The notes beneath the pieces are model-generated. The model was not told the origin of the DNA and ran no database searches. It saw nothing but the letters and a program-made list of their open reading frames with translations. The position numbers and the translations under genes were made by a program. Positions 54,360 through 64,000 of a stretch of 64,000 nucleotides of DNA are shown piece after piece (position 1 is the first letter of the stretch; the number at the start of each line of letters is the position of its first letter). The stretch is from the NCBI RefSeq assembly GCF_012933545.1, contig NZ_JAADJU010000005.1:370121-434120 (forward strand), given 5' to 3'. The DNA comes from Rouxiella aceris. GTDB lineage: Bacteria > Pseudomonadota > Gammaproteobacteria > Enterobacterales > Enterobacteriaceae.

Positions 54360-55901
54360 CTATTTCACCGTTTCCGCCGGTCCAAAGACCTTATATTCCG
54401 GCAGTTTGACGTCCTGATAAGGCTGCCAGCCGCCGCCGAGGGATTTATACAACGACACCAGATCGGTGCTGGTCTGTACTTTCGCTTCGGCGCTTTGCTG
54501 CTGCGCCTGCGCTAACTGACGCTGGGCATCAAGAACATTGATAAACGATGAGAGTCCCTTTTTATAGCCATCACTGGCCAGATCAAAGCTGTTTTGCAGC
54601 GCGTCGGTCGACTCATTCAGGGCATTAACCCGATCCTGATCGGTGCGATAGCTGACTAACGCATTATCGACGTCCTGCAGTGCAGTCAGTACCGTCTGAC
54701 GATAGTTTAGCGCCGCATTCGCTTGCTGGGCGCGGGAAAGGCGTACGCTAGAGACCAGACGCCCCCCCTGGAAAATGGGCAGTGAAATTTGTGGGCCAAC
54801 GGAATAGAAATGGCTGCTCCAGTCGGTCAGGTAATCGGTGTCGGTATTACGCATACCAAACTGGCCGGTTAGCGACAGGCTGGGGAACAGTTGCGCCACC
54901 GAGACGCCAATATTGGCGGTAGCAGCATGCAGATCGGCTTCTGCCTTGCGCACATCCGGACGGCGGCGGGCCAGTTCGGAGGGCACGCCCACTGCCACGG
55001 CAGCCGGAATGGCGGGCAGCGGTTTAACTGCAATAAGTTCGGCATCAAGCGAGCCAGGTAACTGACCGAGCAGTACCGCCAGCCCGTTCATTGCCTGGCG
55101 CAGTTGCGACTGATACTGCGGTAATTGCGCCCGCAGAGAGCCTAACTGTGCACGGGAATTCTCGACATCAAGCTGTGGTGCCAGACCATGTTGTTGCCGA
55201 CTTTGCGTCAGTTCCAGCGTTTGTTGCGCCACGTCTATCTGCGTCTGGATGGCGGCGAGCACCGTTTGCGCGCCGCGCAGCTGCAGATAGGTGCGAGCCA
55301 CTTCAGCCTGCAGGGACACCAGCGCATCGTTGCGGCTTTCCAGCGAGGACTGGGTCTGCGCATTGGCCATCTCTACCGAACGGCGCGTGCCGCCAAACAG
55401 GTCCAGTTCCCAACTGGCATCAAAGCTGCCCTGATACAGGTTGACCGGCTGCGTAGCGGTGTTGATGGCGCTGGTCACTTCCGGACTTTGCGACTCCAGC
55501 TTACTTTCTGCACCCGTGGATTTTAAAATGCCTTCCAGACCCAGTTGCTGACGGGTCGCTTTAACGTTGGCATTGACCGAAGGCAGCCAGGCACCTTTCG
55601 CCTGTACCACCTGTTCCCGGGCACCGGCAATCCGCAGTACCGCCTGTTGCAGGGAAATATTGCCGGCAATAGCGCGATCGATCAGACTATCAAGCTGAGG
55701 GTCTTTAAAGGATTTCCACCACAGCGGGCTAGGCTCGGAGGGCAGGGCAATCGACTCTTTCGCTGAAGTGGACGCCTGTTTAATATCGTTATAGGCACCC
55801 GGGGTTTGCGCGCGGGGCGGCTGATAATCTGGACCCACTGAGCAACCGGCCAAGGCCAGCGCCAGAGCAGATAACGTAAAACGTGATACAAAGGCCGACA
55901 T
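54360..55901 (-). CDS. Outer-membrane efflux lipoprotein (NodT/OprM type)
   Basis: About 513 residues. The signal ends at a lipobox, ALALAGC, so the mature protein is a lipoprotein. Two OEP repeats follow (about 60-270 and 280-480), with SVGPDYQPP at the mature N-terminus. I chose ATG 55901, one nt after the transporter stop, with GGAGC upstream; an in-frame ATG 18 nt earlier lies inside that gene. It forms the exit duct for the HlyD and DHA2 proteins of this operon. Confidence 0.92.
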   Translation of the reverse strand: MSAFVSRFTLSALALALAGCSVGPDYQPPRAQTPGAYNDIKQASTSAKESIALPSEPSPLWWKSFKDPQLDSLIDRAIAGNISLQQAVLRIAGAREQVVQAKGAWLPSVNANVKATRQQLGLEGILKSTGAESKLESQSPEVTSAINTATQPVNLYQGSFDASWELDLFGGTRRSVEMANAQTQSSLESRNDALVSLQAEVARTYLQLRGAQTVLAAIQTQIDVAQQTLELTQSRQQHGLAPQLDVENSRAQLGSLRAQLPQYQSQLRQAMNGLAVLLGQLPGSLDAELIAVKPLPAIPAAVAVGVPSELARRRPDVRKAEADLHAATANIGVSVAQLFPSLSLTGQFGMRNTDTDYLTDWSSHFYSVGPQISLPIFQGGRLVSSVRLSRAQQANAALNYRQTVLTALQDVDNALVSYRTDQDRVNALNESTDALQNSFDLASDGYKKGLSSFINVLDAQRQLAQAQQQSAEAKVQTSTDLVSLYKSLGGGWQPYQDVKLPEYKVFGPAETVK

Positions 55902-55902
55902 A

Positions 55903-57471
55903 TTAATGGGCTCCGGCATTGCCTTCGCTCTTGACCGGCGAAAGCAGAAAACAAAAGGGGATTAAAATACAGGCGATTAGCGCGCAGTAGCTAAAGACAT
56001 CGACATAAGCCAGGATCCGTGACTGCGACACCATCTCCTGATACATCCGGGCGGTAGCCAGAGAGACGGGATCGCCAACAACATGGGCAAGGTCGCGAAT
56101 GGCCGCTGCGCTTTTCTGCACCGCCAGAGCAAATTGTTCGTTAAGAGGGGTCATATTGTGCACCATATGCGCGCTATGCGCCTGGGTTCGCTCGGTGACC
56201 CCGGCCGTTGCCAGCGAAATACCAATCGACCCGGCGACATTACGAAACATGGTAAAAAGCGCGGCGGCATCGGCATTCATTCGCTGCGGGATGGTAATAA
56301 AGGCAATGGTGGTCAATGGCACAAACAGGAAGCCAAGTCCCAGCGATTGCGCACTGCGGAACAAGACCAGCGTTTCAAAATCAATATTGGGCACCAGCGT
56401 TGCCGAATAGATAAACGACAGCATCAGCAGCAGAAAACCGAAGGCAATAATCAACCGTGTCTGCACCAGGGGCATCAGCTTTATCACCAGCGGGATACTG
56501 AGAACAATCAGCACCGCTCCCGGCGACATCACCAGGCCTGACAGGGTGGCAGTATAACCCAGTTGCTGCTGCGCCAGTTGCGGGATCACCACCGAACTGC
56601 CATAGAGGATCATCGCCATACCGGCCATTAACAGACTGGAGATGGCAAAATTACGGTCCTTCATACAGCGCAGATCGACCACCGGTTTTTTGGCATAGAA
56701 CATCCAGTACACAGCGCCGACCATACCAGCGACCGCCAGTACCGCAAAGGTGACAATAAACCCTGACTGGAACCAGTCATCATCTTCGCCACGGTCCATC
56801 ATTACTTGCAGACAGCCAAGCCCGAGAGCAATCAGGCTGATACCGATATAGTCGATACTGAGCTTGTCTTTCGACTTGCGCTCCCACGGCGGATCTTCCA
56901 GCAACTGATAAATCGCTATCAGGGCGATCACCCCTACCGGAATATTAATCAAAAATACCCAGCGCCAGCTGTAGTTATCGGTGATCCAGCCACCAAGGGT
57001 CGGGCCGATAACCGGTGCCACGATAATGGCGATCGAAGAGAGGCCAAAAGCTTTGCCGCGATCTTCTTTTTTAAAGTAATCGAGTAGGACCGACTGTTGC
57101 ACCGGCTGTAATCCGCCGCCGAAAAAGCCCTGCAAAATACGAAACAGGATCATTTGCCACAGTTCGGTGGCCACGCCGCACAGGAAAGAGCAGACCGTGA
57201 ACATGACAATACAGATCAGGAAATAGTTTTTGCGACCCAGCGAGCGGCTAAGAAAGGCCGAGATCGGCAAGACGATACCGTTGGCCACCAGATAGGAGGT
57301 CAATACCCAGGTCGACTCATCGTAGCTTGACGACAGCGAACCGGCGACGTGCGGTAGCGCCACGTTGACGATGGTGGTATCGAGGATCTCCATAAATACC
57401 GCGATGGTGACCACAATGGCCACCGCCCACGGATTACTTTTGGGGACCCAACTGCTGTGATCGCTATTCAT
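55903..57471 (-). CDS. DHA2-family MFS drug transporter, EmrB-like
   Basis: 522 residues, 14 predicted helices. AIVVTIAVFMEILDTTIVNVALPHVAGSLSSSYDESTWVLTSYLVA (residues about 18-63) and the motif C-like GWITDNYSWRWVFLINIPVG are typical of EmrB. It expels lipophilic drugs with protons through EmrA and an outer-membrane duct. Its start overlaps the HlyD-gene stop by 4 bp. It is likely a second EmrAB-like system rather than the canonical emrAB. Confidence 0.93.
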   Translation of the reverse strand: MNSDHSSWVPKSNPWAVAIVVTIAVFMEILDTTIVNVALPHVAGSLSSSYDESTWVLTSYLVANGIVLPISAFLSRSLGRKNYFLICIVMFTVCSFLCGVATELWQMILFRILQGFFGGGLQPVQQSVLLDYFKKEDRGKAFGLSSIAIIVAPVIGPTLGGWITDNYSWRWVFLINIPVGVIALIAIYQLLEDPPWERKSKDKLSIDYIGISLIALGLGCLQVMMDRGEDDDWFQSGFIVTFAVLAVAGMVGAVYWMFYAKKPVVDLRCMKDRNFAISSLLMAGMAMILYGSSVVIPQLAQQQLGYTATLSGLVMSPGAVLIVLSIPLVIKLMPLVQTRLIIAFGFLLLMLSFIYSATLVPNIDFETLVLFRSAQSLGLGFLFVPLTTIAFITIPQRMNADAAALFTMFRNVAGSIGISLATAGVTERTQAHSAHMVHNMTPLNEQFALAVQKSAAAIRDLAHVVGDPVSLATARMYQEMVSQSRILAYVDVFSYCALIACILIPFCFLLSPVKSEGNAGAH

Positions 57472-58664
57472 TCGACCGTTACCGTCGGTTCAACGGAGAG
57501 TCCCAATGGCAGCGGTTTATTAGCATCGAGACCGCTGTCGATAACAATTTTTACCGGCACACGCTGCACAATTTTCACGTAGTTGCCGGTGGCATTTTCT
57601 GCCGGGAAAGCCGAGAACCGCGAACCGGTGCCTTGCTGAATACTGTCTACATGCCCGTGCAGTTTGATATCCGGGAATGCGTCGACTTTGATATCGACTT
57701 TGTCACCGGGATTCATGCGCGCCAACTGAGACTCTTTAAAGTTGGCATTGATCCAGATCTGCGGCGACACCACCGAAAACAGTGATGAACCGGCCTGCAC
57801 CAGAGTACCTAACTGAACATTACGCATGGTAACAAAACCATCGAAAGGTGCGCGTACATCGGCATAGGAGAGATTAAGATTGGCGGTTTCCAGTTGTGCC
57901 TTTGCCTGCTCGACCTGTTGCTGGCGCGCTTCAACATTGGTTTCTGCGCCGCGAATTTGCAGCGTAACCTGTGCGGCAACCTCGACCTGTGCTTTGGCAT
58001 TGGCCAAATCGGCATTGGCAGAACGCAGTTGTGCATTAGCCGTGTCAATGTTTTGTTGCGAAGTGGCTCGCGGATCAACACCGCGCTGACGACGATAATC
58101 AGCAGTGGCGTTTAGCAGATTGGCTTCGGCGCGCGCTTGTTGTGCTTTGGCTTGAGCCAACTGTGCAGGATACTGGACTTTTGCCAGATCCAACTGCACC
58201 TGGGCCTGATGTAATTGCGACTGAGCCAGGCCAAGCTGCGCCAAGGCCTGATCGCGCTGTGCTTTGGCATCGCGCGGATCAATCTGCACCAATAGCTGTC
58301 CCTGTTTCACAAACTGATTATCTTTGACCGCCAGATTAACAACATAGCCGGCGATTTTCGGGGCAACAGTGACAGCGTTGCTGTCGGTAAAGGCATCGTC
58401 CGTGCTTTCCAGATTGCGGTTTATAAACCAGAAAATCAGCGCCACAATCACCATCACGGCCACAATAATGCCAAGGATGATCAGGGGTTTTTTACCCGGC
58501 CCTTTGCGCGGCTGCTTATCTTGCTGGTCGCCGTCAGCATTTTCGCCATTATGCTCGCTGCGATGGCCTTCTCCGGGGGTAATGTGCGTGGAATTTATAC
58601 CTGGTTTCTCGTCGGCTGAGACGGGGTTGTTGGACTGGTTAGCTTCTTTTTTGTTATCTGTCAT
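57468..58664 (-). CDS. HlyD/EmrA-family membrane fusion protein
   Basis: 398 residues. An unusually long hydrophilic N-terminus of about 58 residues (rich in Asn, Glu, Asp, Gln) precedes the single membrane anchor (PLIILGIIVAVMVIVALIFW). Then come a lipoyl half (STDDAFTDSNAVTVAPKIAGYV), a long alanine/glutamine-rich coiled coil (about 130-260) and a beta-barrel half (YADVRAPFDGFVTMRNVQLG). It links the MFS pump to the outer-membrane lipoprotein. First gene of the three-gene operon. Confidence 0.93.
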   Translation of the reverse strand: MTDNKKEANQSNNPVSADEKPGINSTHITPGEGHRSEHNGENADGDQQDKQPRKGPGKKPLIILGIIVAVMVIVALIFWFINRNLESTDDAFTDSNAVTVAPKIAGYVVNLAVKDNQFVKQGQLLVQIDPRDAKAQRDQALAQLGLAQSQLHQAQVQLDLAKVQYPAQLAQAKAQQARAEANLLNATADYRRQRGVDPRATSQQNIDTANAQLRSANADLANAKAQVEVAAQVTLQIRGAETNVEARQQQVEQAKAQLETANLNLSYADVRAPFDGFVTMRNVQLGTLVQAGSSLFSVVSPQIWINANFKESQLARMNPGDKVDIKVDAFPDIKLHGHVDSIQQGTGSRFSAFPAENATGNYVKIVQRVPVKIVIDSGLDANKPLPLGLSVEPTVTVE

Positions 58665-59160
58665 ATTGTTATAGTCGCTGGTTTAGTGTGCTCATCGAAC
58701 GTCGGGCGACGCAGCGCCTGGACGAGGATTTAAAATTATCTCGTTTTACCCTAGAAGGTATTGATGTAAATGCAAGTAAATTTGGGTCAATGAACGTCGC
58801 TTTATGCTGAAATTAAAAGGCTATAGGAGGATCACCGAAAACCATAGAAAAAAGTGTAGGAAAATTTATCTGTTTAGTGTTTGTTGCGCGAACAGTTGAG
58901 CGTCAGTAATAGAAAAATTCTTTATCCACCAGGCGATCAATGGCAAAGTAGCGCCCCCGGCAACCATAAAGCACCTTGCTGCCAATTCAGGAGAAGAGTG
59001 CCCCCCGTTTTCACGGTTGCAGCACTGCCGTTTTTTAATCATTTTATTGATACCCTTCGCATTCAGGATGCCGCACCTTGTGCCGTAAGCTGAATCATTA
59101 AGGGAGCGACCCAACCCAATTTCAGGATAATCCTGTGACACATTTTCAGAGACGTGTTCC
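58665..59160. other. Divergent region between the efflux operon and the cation transporter
   Basis: About 496 bp. A - strand frame at 58866-59042 (58 codons, MIKKRQCCNRENGGHSSPEL... ending AQQTLNR) has a weak AAGGG site 10 nt upstream and one hydrophobic stretch. It could be a small membrane protein but may be chance. Nothing else is seen. Confidence 0.35.
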
Positions 59161-60069
59161 ATGAGCCATGACGCACCTTATAAAGGGCTGACCCGCTTTG
59201 CCTCGCTGGTTTCGCTGATAGTGGCCTTGGTATTAGTCGGCGTTAAAGTCTGGGCATGGATTGCCACAGGTTCCATTGCACTGTTGACCTCGGCCTCGGA
59301 TGGGCTGGTGGATGTCCTTGCCTCGCTGGTGACGCTGATTGGCGTGCGCTATGCAGGACGACCTGCCGATAACGGTCACCGCTATGGTCACGGCAAAGCC
59401 GAAGCCGTTGCCGCTTTTGTGCAGGCACTGCTGTTAGGGGGGGCCGGGCTGGTATTGGGTATCGAGTCGATAGAGCGCTTGATCAACCCGCAGCCGTTGG
59501 CGGATCTTGGTTTGGGGATCTGGGTGATTATTGGCAGTTCGTTGGCCGCGCTGGGCCTGGTACTGATGCAAACTTACGTGGTGAAACGTACGGGCTCTAC
59601 CGCCATTGCTGCTGATCGGGCGCATTATGTTACCGATGTGGCGGTCAATATTGCGGTATTGCTGGCGCTGGTGTTTGAAAACAATTTCGGCTGGACGCGT
59701 TCGGACTCGATTGGTGCGTTGCTGATCTCTTTCTATATGATCTGGAATGCCAAGGGCATGGCGCTGGATGCGTTAAAACAGCTGTTGGACCGAGAACTGG
59801 ATATTACCGATCGTCAGCGCATAAGAGCGGCGGTGTTGGGGTGTCCTGGCGTCAGTGGCGTCCACGATATTCGCACGCGTAATGGCGGTGATCGGGTGTT
59901 TGTCGAATTCCATCTCGAAGTGGACGGCCATTTGTCTGTGGATATTGGTCATGATATTGGCGATGTGGCAGAGGCTGCGGTGCGTCAGCTATTTACTGCC
60001 GCCGACGTGACCGCGCATCTTGAGCCTGCCGGCATCGATGACGAACGCCTCGATAATTTGCTGAAATAA
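59161..60069 (+). CDS. Cation diffusion facilitator family metal exporter
   Basis: 302 residues. Six helices with the transport-site pairs Asp-x3-Asp in SASDGLVD and His-x3-Asp in RAHYVTD, both kept as in FieF/YiiP. HRYGHGKAEA follows helix 2, and the cytoplasmic metal-binding domain begins near residue 210 (GVSGVHDIRTRNGGD). It exports Zn2+, Fe2+ or similar ions with protons. Related to FieF but diverged, so no symbol. Confidence 0.92.
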   Translation: MSHDAPYKGLTRFASLVSLIVALVLVGVKVWAWIATGSIALLTSASDGLVDVLASLVTLIGVRYAGRPADNGHRYGHGKAEAVAAFVQALLLGGAGLVLGIESIERLINPQPLADLGLGIWVIIGSSLAALGLVLMQTYVVKRTGSTAIAADRAHYVTDVAVNIAVLLALVFENNFGWTRSDSIGALLISFYMIWNAKGMALDALKQLLDRELDITDRQRIRAAVLGCPGVSGVHDIRTRNGGDRVFVEFHLEVDGHLSVDIGHDIGDVAEAAVRQLFTAADVTAHLEPAGIDDERLDNLLK

Positions 60070-60098
60070 GCTTGGTCATCTGCACGGGGCGCGGTCAG

Positions 60099-60707
60099 TC
60101 AGCCTTTTTTTGCGCCTAGCCAGATACCTTCGCACAGCATATGTGCGCAGTCGAAGCTCAGATCCTTGCGTTTTTGTGCATCAGCGGGAAGGCGCGCCAT
60201 TTGATCAAGCATACCCACTACGCACTGTGCTAACTGCAAGGCAGCAATATCGCGACGGAACAAACCGGCTTGCTGCTCATTGGCGATATTGCGGGCGATC
60301 CAGTTGGCGAGATTGGCTTTGGTGATGCTACAACCAGGGGGCTGAAAAAAGCCAATTTGTGTTAGCTCGGGGTCTTCTGCCAGAAAATCGAAGATTTTTT
60401 GAAAACTCAGTGCCACGCGATCCAGCATTTGCGAGGTGGGTATCCCGCCTTCAATCAATAACGTCCGCGTCAGTGCTTCAAAGCGCGAACGAAATTCGGT
60501 CATCAAATCCTCGTAGGCCATCTCTTTGCTTTCGAAATAGCAATAAAAGGTCGGCTGCGACACGCCAGCGGCCTTAACGATATCGCTGACTTTGGTGTTG
60601 TGATAACCCAGGCGCGCAAACTCTGCCGCTGCGTGGCGACGGAGTTTGGCATGGGTTTTGGCACCTTTGGTAAGGCAGGATTCAGGATCATGCATGGTGG
60701 CTTTCAT
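60099..60707 (-). CDS. TetR-family transcriptional regulator
   Basis: About 202 residues. The N-terminal HTH (AAAEFARLGYHNTKVSDIVKAAGVSQPTFYCYFESKE) is classical, and the C-terminal ligand domain ends in CEGIWLGAKKG. ATG 60707 is used; AAGGA is only 3 nt upstream, so TTG 60710 or ATG 60692 remain possible. It lies 18 bp after the MFS gene on the same strand, so pump and repressor are likely co-transcribed and autoregulated through the palindromes at 61935-61967. Confidence 0.9.
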   Translation of the reverse strand: MKATMHDPESCLTKGAKTHAKLRRHAAAEFARLGYHNTKVSDIVKAAGVSQPTFYCYFESKEMAYEDLMTEFRSRFEALTRTLLIEGGIPTSQMLDRVALSFQKIFDFLAEDPELTQIGFFQPPGCSITKANLANWIARNIANEQQAGLFRRDIAALQLAQCVVGMLDQMARLPADAQKRKDLSFDCAHMLCEGIWLGAKKG

Positions 60708-60725
60708 CAATCCTTGTGCGAAAGT

Positions 60726-61892
60726 TTATGCGTTATCGTTAGCTAATTCAGGACTGGTTCTACGGCTGAGAATCACGATAATCAAGCCACTCAGTGCCAG
60801 CATAGCACCAGCGGGTGCAATCCAAGCATAGCTCAGTCCCGCGCTGATCACCCCGCCGCCCAGCGCCGCCCCGAGAGCATTACCCAGATTAAATGCACCA
60901 ATATTGACTGAAGAAGCCATTCCTGGCGCTTCATCGGCGGCATCCATCACGCGCATCTGCAATGGTGGGATCAGCCCGAACGACATCATGCCCCAAAGTA
61001 TCATAGAAATTGCTGCGCCAATGTGACTTCTCGCAGAGAAGGGGATCACCAGCATCATCACCGCTAACAGGCTGAAAAACAGTATCAAGGTAGCATCCAC
61101 CGAACGATCAACCAGTTTACCGCTCAGGTAGTTGCCAAGGGTAAAACCGACGCCAATCAGCATCAGCATGGCAGTAACAAACTCTCCGGAGGCGTGCACC
61201 AATTGCTGCAATACCGGGGCAATATAAGTATAGAGCGTAAACATGGCACCCGCACCCAGCGCGGTGGTGGCCAGGGCTCGTATCACGGGCGGACGAAGCA
61301 GGACCGCCAGCTCTTTTTTCACATCCGGCATTTTTCCTGCTTCGCCTTGCGGCAGTGAGCGCGAAAGTGCCAGCAGAGTGATAATGCCGAGCACTGCCGT
61401 GCCGGCAAAGGCATTGCGCCAACCCAGCGTCTGGCCAACCCAGGTGGCAACCGGAACGCCGCCGATATTGGCGATGGTTAAGCCCATAAACATAATCGCC
61501 AGCGCACTGCCGCGTTTATCCGGTGGCACCAGGCTAGTAGCAACCAGCGCACCCAGCCCAAAAAAGGCGCCGTGAGCCAGGCTGGTGACCACGCGTGAAA
61601 GTAACAACAGCGTATAGTTGGGGGCTATGGCCGAGAGCAGATTACCGATCACAAAAATTGCCATTAGCAGCATCAAGGCTGGCTTACGACGAAAACGCCC
61701 CAGCGCCAGCGTCATCAATGGGGCCCCCAGCATCACACCAAACGCATAGGCGCTAATCAGTAAGCCGGCGGTGGGAATTGAGACCTTGACGCCCAGCGCG
61801 ATAACCGGCAGCAAACCCATGGGAGTGAATTCGGTGGTACCGATCCCAAATGAGCCTAATGCCAATGCCAATAGTGGCCATCTGAATAACAT
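60726..61892 (-). CDS. MFS transporter, DHA1 family (AraJ/YdhP-like)
   Basis: 388 residues, 12 predicted helices. LLALALGSFGIGTTEFTPMGLLPVIA, GRFRRKPALMLLMAIF (motif A) and SLAHGAFFGLGALVATSLVP are the hallmarks of the AraJ/YdhP/NepI group of sugar, nucleoside or drug exporters. The substrate is unknown. It is the first gene of an MFS-tetR operon, and palindromic operators sit 43 bp upstream. Confidence 0.9.
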   Translation of the reverse strand: MLFRWPLLALALGSFGIGTTEFTPMGLLPVIALGVKVSIPTAGLLISAYAFGVMLGAPLMTLALGRFRRKPALMLLMAIFVIGNLLSAIAPNYTLLLLSRVVTSLAHGAFFGLGALVATSLVPPDKRGSALAIMFMGLTIANIGGVPVATWVGQTLGWRNAFAGTAVLGIITLLALSRSLPQGEAGKMPDVKKELAVLLRPPVIRALATTALGAGAMFTLYTYIAPVLQQLVHASGEFVTAMLMLIGVGFTLGNYLSGKLVDRSVDATLILFFSLLAVMMLVIPFSARSHIGAAISMILWGMMSFGLIPPLQMRVMDAADEAPGMASSVNIGAFNLGNALGAALGGGVISAGLSYAWIAPAGAMLALSGLIIVILSRRTSPELANDNA

Positions 61893-61934
61893 TGTTTTTA
61901 CCTTTACATTTATTAACGTACGATAAGTTAAATA

Positions 61935-61967
61935 TTACTTATAAGTAAACTTACTTACAAGTAAGTT
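61935..61967 (-). promoter_or_regulatory. Palindromic operators upstream of the MFS-tetR operon
   Basis: TTACTTATAAGTAA (61935-61948) is a perfect 14-bp palindrome. Adjoining it, AACTTAC-N6-GTAAGTT (61948-61967) repeats the same half-site. Two such sites in front of an operon that encodes a TetR protein fit autoregulation. Confidence 0.7.
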
Positions 61968-62043
61968 TTTTAACGAAATAGCCCGCGTTTTGGGTTTTTT
62001 TGCGAAGAAACACACAATATCTATAAGGTTTTAGCAATGGCGC

Positions 62044-62070
62044 TAAAGTATACAAAAAGTTTGCCGATGA
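62044..62070 (+). promoter_or_regulatory. Sigma-28 (FliA) promoter of aer
   Basis: TAAAGTAT (62044-62051), exactly 11 bp, GCCGATGA (62063-62070): a close match to the flagellar class 3 consensus, 60 bp before the start. Confidence 0.85.
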
Positions 62071-62130
62071 GCGTTATTAAGGACACTTTCTCATCGTTAA
62101 ATGAGAGGCGAAAGGCCTCAGGATGCGACT

Positions 62131-63687
62131 ATGCAAAATACGCTGTCTGTTACCGAACAAGAGTATGATTTCCCCGAGAACACCACTCTGATGTCTACCA
62201 CCGACCTGGATAGCTACATTATCTACGGTAATGAGCAGTTTTTTGAGGTAAGCGGTTACAGTTCAGAGGAATTACTGGGTCAGCCTCATAATGTCGTACG
62301 CCATCCCGATATGCCAGCTCAGGTTTTTGCTGATATGTGGCGGACGCTGAAAGGGGGAGAACCCTGGACTGGTTTGGTGAAAAACAAGCGTAAAGACGGC
62401 GGGTTTTACTGGGTGCGCGCCAGTGTCAATCCGGTAGTGCGTGGCGGGACACCTATTGGTTATCTGTCGGTAAGAACCAAACCCAGTCGTGAGGAAGTGG
62501 CGCAAGCCAGTCTGCTCTATCAAAAAATGCGCCAGGGCGAGATGAAAGGTTTTCGCATGCATAAAGGTCTGTTGCTGCGACGTGGGGTGGGGGGATTTAT
62601 CTCGGCGTTGAAAACTTTGCCTTTGCGCTGGCGTATTCGTGTGCCTTTACTGACTTTACTCCCCATTACTTTGGCCGCAGGCTGGTATTGCAGAGAGTCT
62701 GGCAGCAGTTTTCTGATCTTTTCGCTAATGTTGGCGGCATTACTGGCACTGACTGCATTATGGCTGGAAATACAGATTTCTCGTCCCCTGGAACGTATTG
62801 CCAAACAGGCGATTGATATTGCCACCGGGGCGAGTCTCAAGGTTGATCATGTTGACCGCATTGATGAATTGGGTCTGACGCTGCGAGCGGTAGGGCAGCT
62901 TGGGTTGATGTTCCGTTGGTTAATTGATGATGTTAGCGGCCAGGTCATGAGTGTACGCTCTGCCAGTCATACCCTGGCTGAAGGCAATACACAGTTGAGT
63001 CTATTGATTGATGAAACGGCTGCCAACGTGCAGGAAACCGCGGCGGCGATGCAGCAGATAACGGCCACCATTGCCATGAATGTCAGCAATACCGCGCAGG
63101 CGGATCTGCTTTCGCATTCGGCCAGTGATGCCGCCAGCAGCGGTGGTACGGCAATGAGCGGGGTGGTGTCGACCATGGATGAAATTGCCAGCAGCTCAGA
63201 TAAAATTACCAGCATTATTAGCGTTATTGACAGTATTGCTTTTCAGACCAATATCTTGGCGTTGAATGCTGCGGTAGAGGCGGCAAGAGCGGGCAGTGAA
63301 GGTAAGGGATTTGCCGTAGTGGCTGGCGAAGTGCGTAATCTGGCGCAACACAGTGCCAAATCTGCTGCTGAAATTAAATTACTGGTGCAAACCAGTACCG
63401 AGAATATTCGTTCTGGTATTGCACAGGTGCATGATGCAGGGGTAATTATCCACGATATTGTTCATCAAGTGGATAAAGTTACGGCGTTGCTCGCCGAGAT
63501 CAGACTTGCCACCTCTGAACAGGGAACGGGACTGTCGGATATCAACACTGCTGTTGATCACCTGGGGGTGATTATTCATAAAAATGCCACCTATGTGCAC
63601 GAAGGATCTGTGGCTTCAGAATCTATGCGGCAGCAGTCGGATTTGCTGGCTCAGGCGTTAAATGTTTTTCGTCAGAGGGAGGCTTAA
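62131..63687 (+). CDS. aer: Aerotaxis receptor Aer
   Basis: About 518 residues. An N-terminal PAS domain binds FAD ([20 protein letters not shown] and [13 protein letters not shown], with [19 protein letters not shown]), as in E. coli Aer. A hydrophobic hairpin near 170-210 anchors it; the proximal HAMP region ([20 protein letters not shown]) and the signalling tip ([20 protein letters not shown]) follow. There is no NWETF tail, as expected. ATG 62131 has AGGA upstream; ATG 62101 is in frame but weaker. The TAA stop lies in CTTAAATGGCAATT, which opens another mosaic repeat. Confidence 0.94.
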   Translation: MQNTLSVTEQEYDFPENTTLMSTTDLDSYIIYGNEQFFEVSGYSSEELLGQPHNVVRHPDMPAQVFADMWRTLKGGEPWTGLVKNKRKDGGFYWVRASVNPVVRGGTPIGYLSVRTKPSREEVAQASLLYQKMRQGEMKGFRMHKGLLLRRGVGGFISALKTLPLRWRIRVPLLTLLPITLAAGWYCRESGSSFLIFSLMLAALLALTALWLEIQISRPLERIAKQAIDIATGASLKVDHVDRIDELGLTLRAVGQLGLMFRWLIDDVSGQVMSVRSASHTLAEGNTQLSLLIDETAANVQETAAAMQQITATIAMNVSNTAQADLLSHSASDAASSGGTAMSGVVSTMDEIASSSDKITSIISVIDSIAFQTNILALNAAVEAARAGSEGKGFAVVAGEVRNLAQHSAKSAAEIKLLVQTSTENIRSGIAQVHDAGVIIHDIVHQVDKVTALLAEIRLATSEQGTGLSDINTAVDHLGVIIHKNATYVHEGSVASESMRQQSDLLAQALNVFRQREA

Positions 63688-63725
63688 ATGGCAATTTTCT
63701 TTTTTAAAGTCAATGGGCTATGAGG

Positions 63726-64000
63726 AGCTTTTTCGGTTTTATAATTGCAGTGGCCACTTAACCCGCTGTGCCGAACCGAGTTAAGGAGCGCTGGCCCGCT
63801 CCTTAACAATCCTGGGCCTTTTGGTGTTGTCTATTCGTCTGCTGCCTATTACCGGCTATGTTTCAGTCACTCCGAGTGTGGCACGAGCCGCGCTGCTGCG
63901 CAGTCCCCTTGCTCGGTCGGGAGCCAAAAGCGTCTCCCTCCGCTTCGCGCGGCGCCGTCTCTGAATGTGCCAACTAGCTATGTACGTCGTACCGGTTTGG
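63726..64000 (+). repeat. Type 1 mosaic repeat, copy E (runs to window end)
   Basis: Starts AGCTTTTTCGGTTTTATAAT and carries the same TTAAGGAGCG hairpin and right half as copy A. The end is at or just beyond the window edge. Preceded by the CTTAAATGGCAATT unit that overlaps the aer stop. Confidence 0.92.

Overview
The window looks like chromosome of an enterobacterium (order Enterobacterales). Close relatives of E. coli MtfA, RcsA, DsrB, OpgD, YojI, GldA, EptA, Aer and YaiL are present, and the tRNA-Asn matches the E. coli one as I remember it. Divergence from E. coli, and abundant non-E. coli intergenic repeats, suggest a Yersiniaceae/Hafniaceae-type genus (Serratia, Rahnella, Ewingella or Rouxiella-like). 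The genus is inference.

Layout. 1-5450: 3' part of a family 3 beta-glucosidase, then a polyamine-type ABC importer with a Tat-exported binding protein and a fused double permease. 5.7-15.4 kb: accessory metabolism, with a flavin monooxygenase, an MHS-family transporter, an SDR/peroxiredoxin/GST operon with a divergent LysR regulator, a 6-oxocamphor-hydrolase-like crotonase, a small MscS channel behind a possible leader peptide, and an RpiR regulator. 15.7-20.2 kb: a TonB-dependent siderophore receptor with a Fur-like site, and a metallo-beta-lactamase-fold enzyme divergent from a LysR regulator. 20.4-24.7 kb: yaiL, an RluA-type pseudouridine synthase, an Rpn nuclease whose 3' end is tandemly duplicated beside tRNA-Asn, and mtfA. 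25-35 kb: a periplasmic alpha/beta hydrolase, phenolic acid decarboxylase with a LysR regulator, eptA with a PmrA-type box, a DUF2891/DUF979/DUF969 operon, an AI-2E-family permease and a zinc alcohol dehydrogenase.

35-43 kb is a conserved regulatory and envelope block: cold-shock gene, dsrB, a chemoreceptor, rcsA, a decarboxylase pseudogene, a LuxR-type regulator and opgD. 43.7-64 kb holds gldA, a DUF445 gene, yojI, a large mechanosensitive channel, a CorA-type transporter, an EmrAB-type tripartite efflux operon, a cation diffusion facilitator, an MFS-TetR pair with palindromic operators, and aer. Both chemoreceptor genes have good sigma-28 promoters.

The most unusual feature is a family of 230-280 bp mosaic, hairpin-bearing repeats in the ends of gldA, DUF445, the large Msc channel, corA and aer. 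They are bounded by CTTAAA units that overlap or abut the stop codons. Their central hairpin is exchanged between copies, and their ends carry a 19-bp tandem array and simple-sequence tracts. No integrase, IS transposase or CRISPR array is visible.
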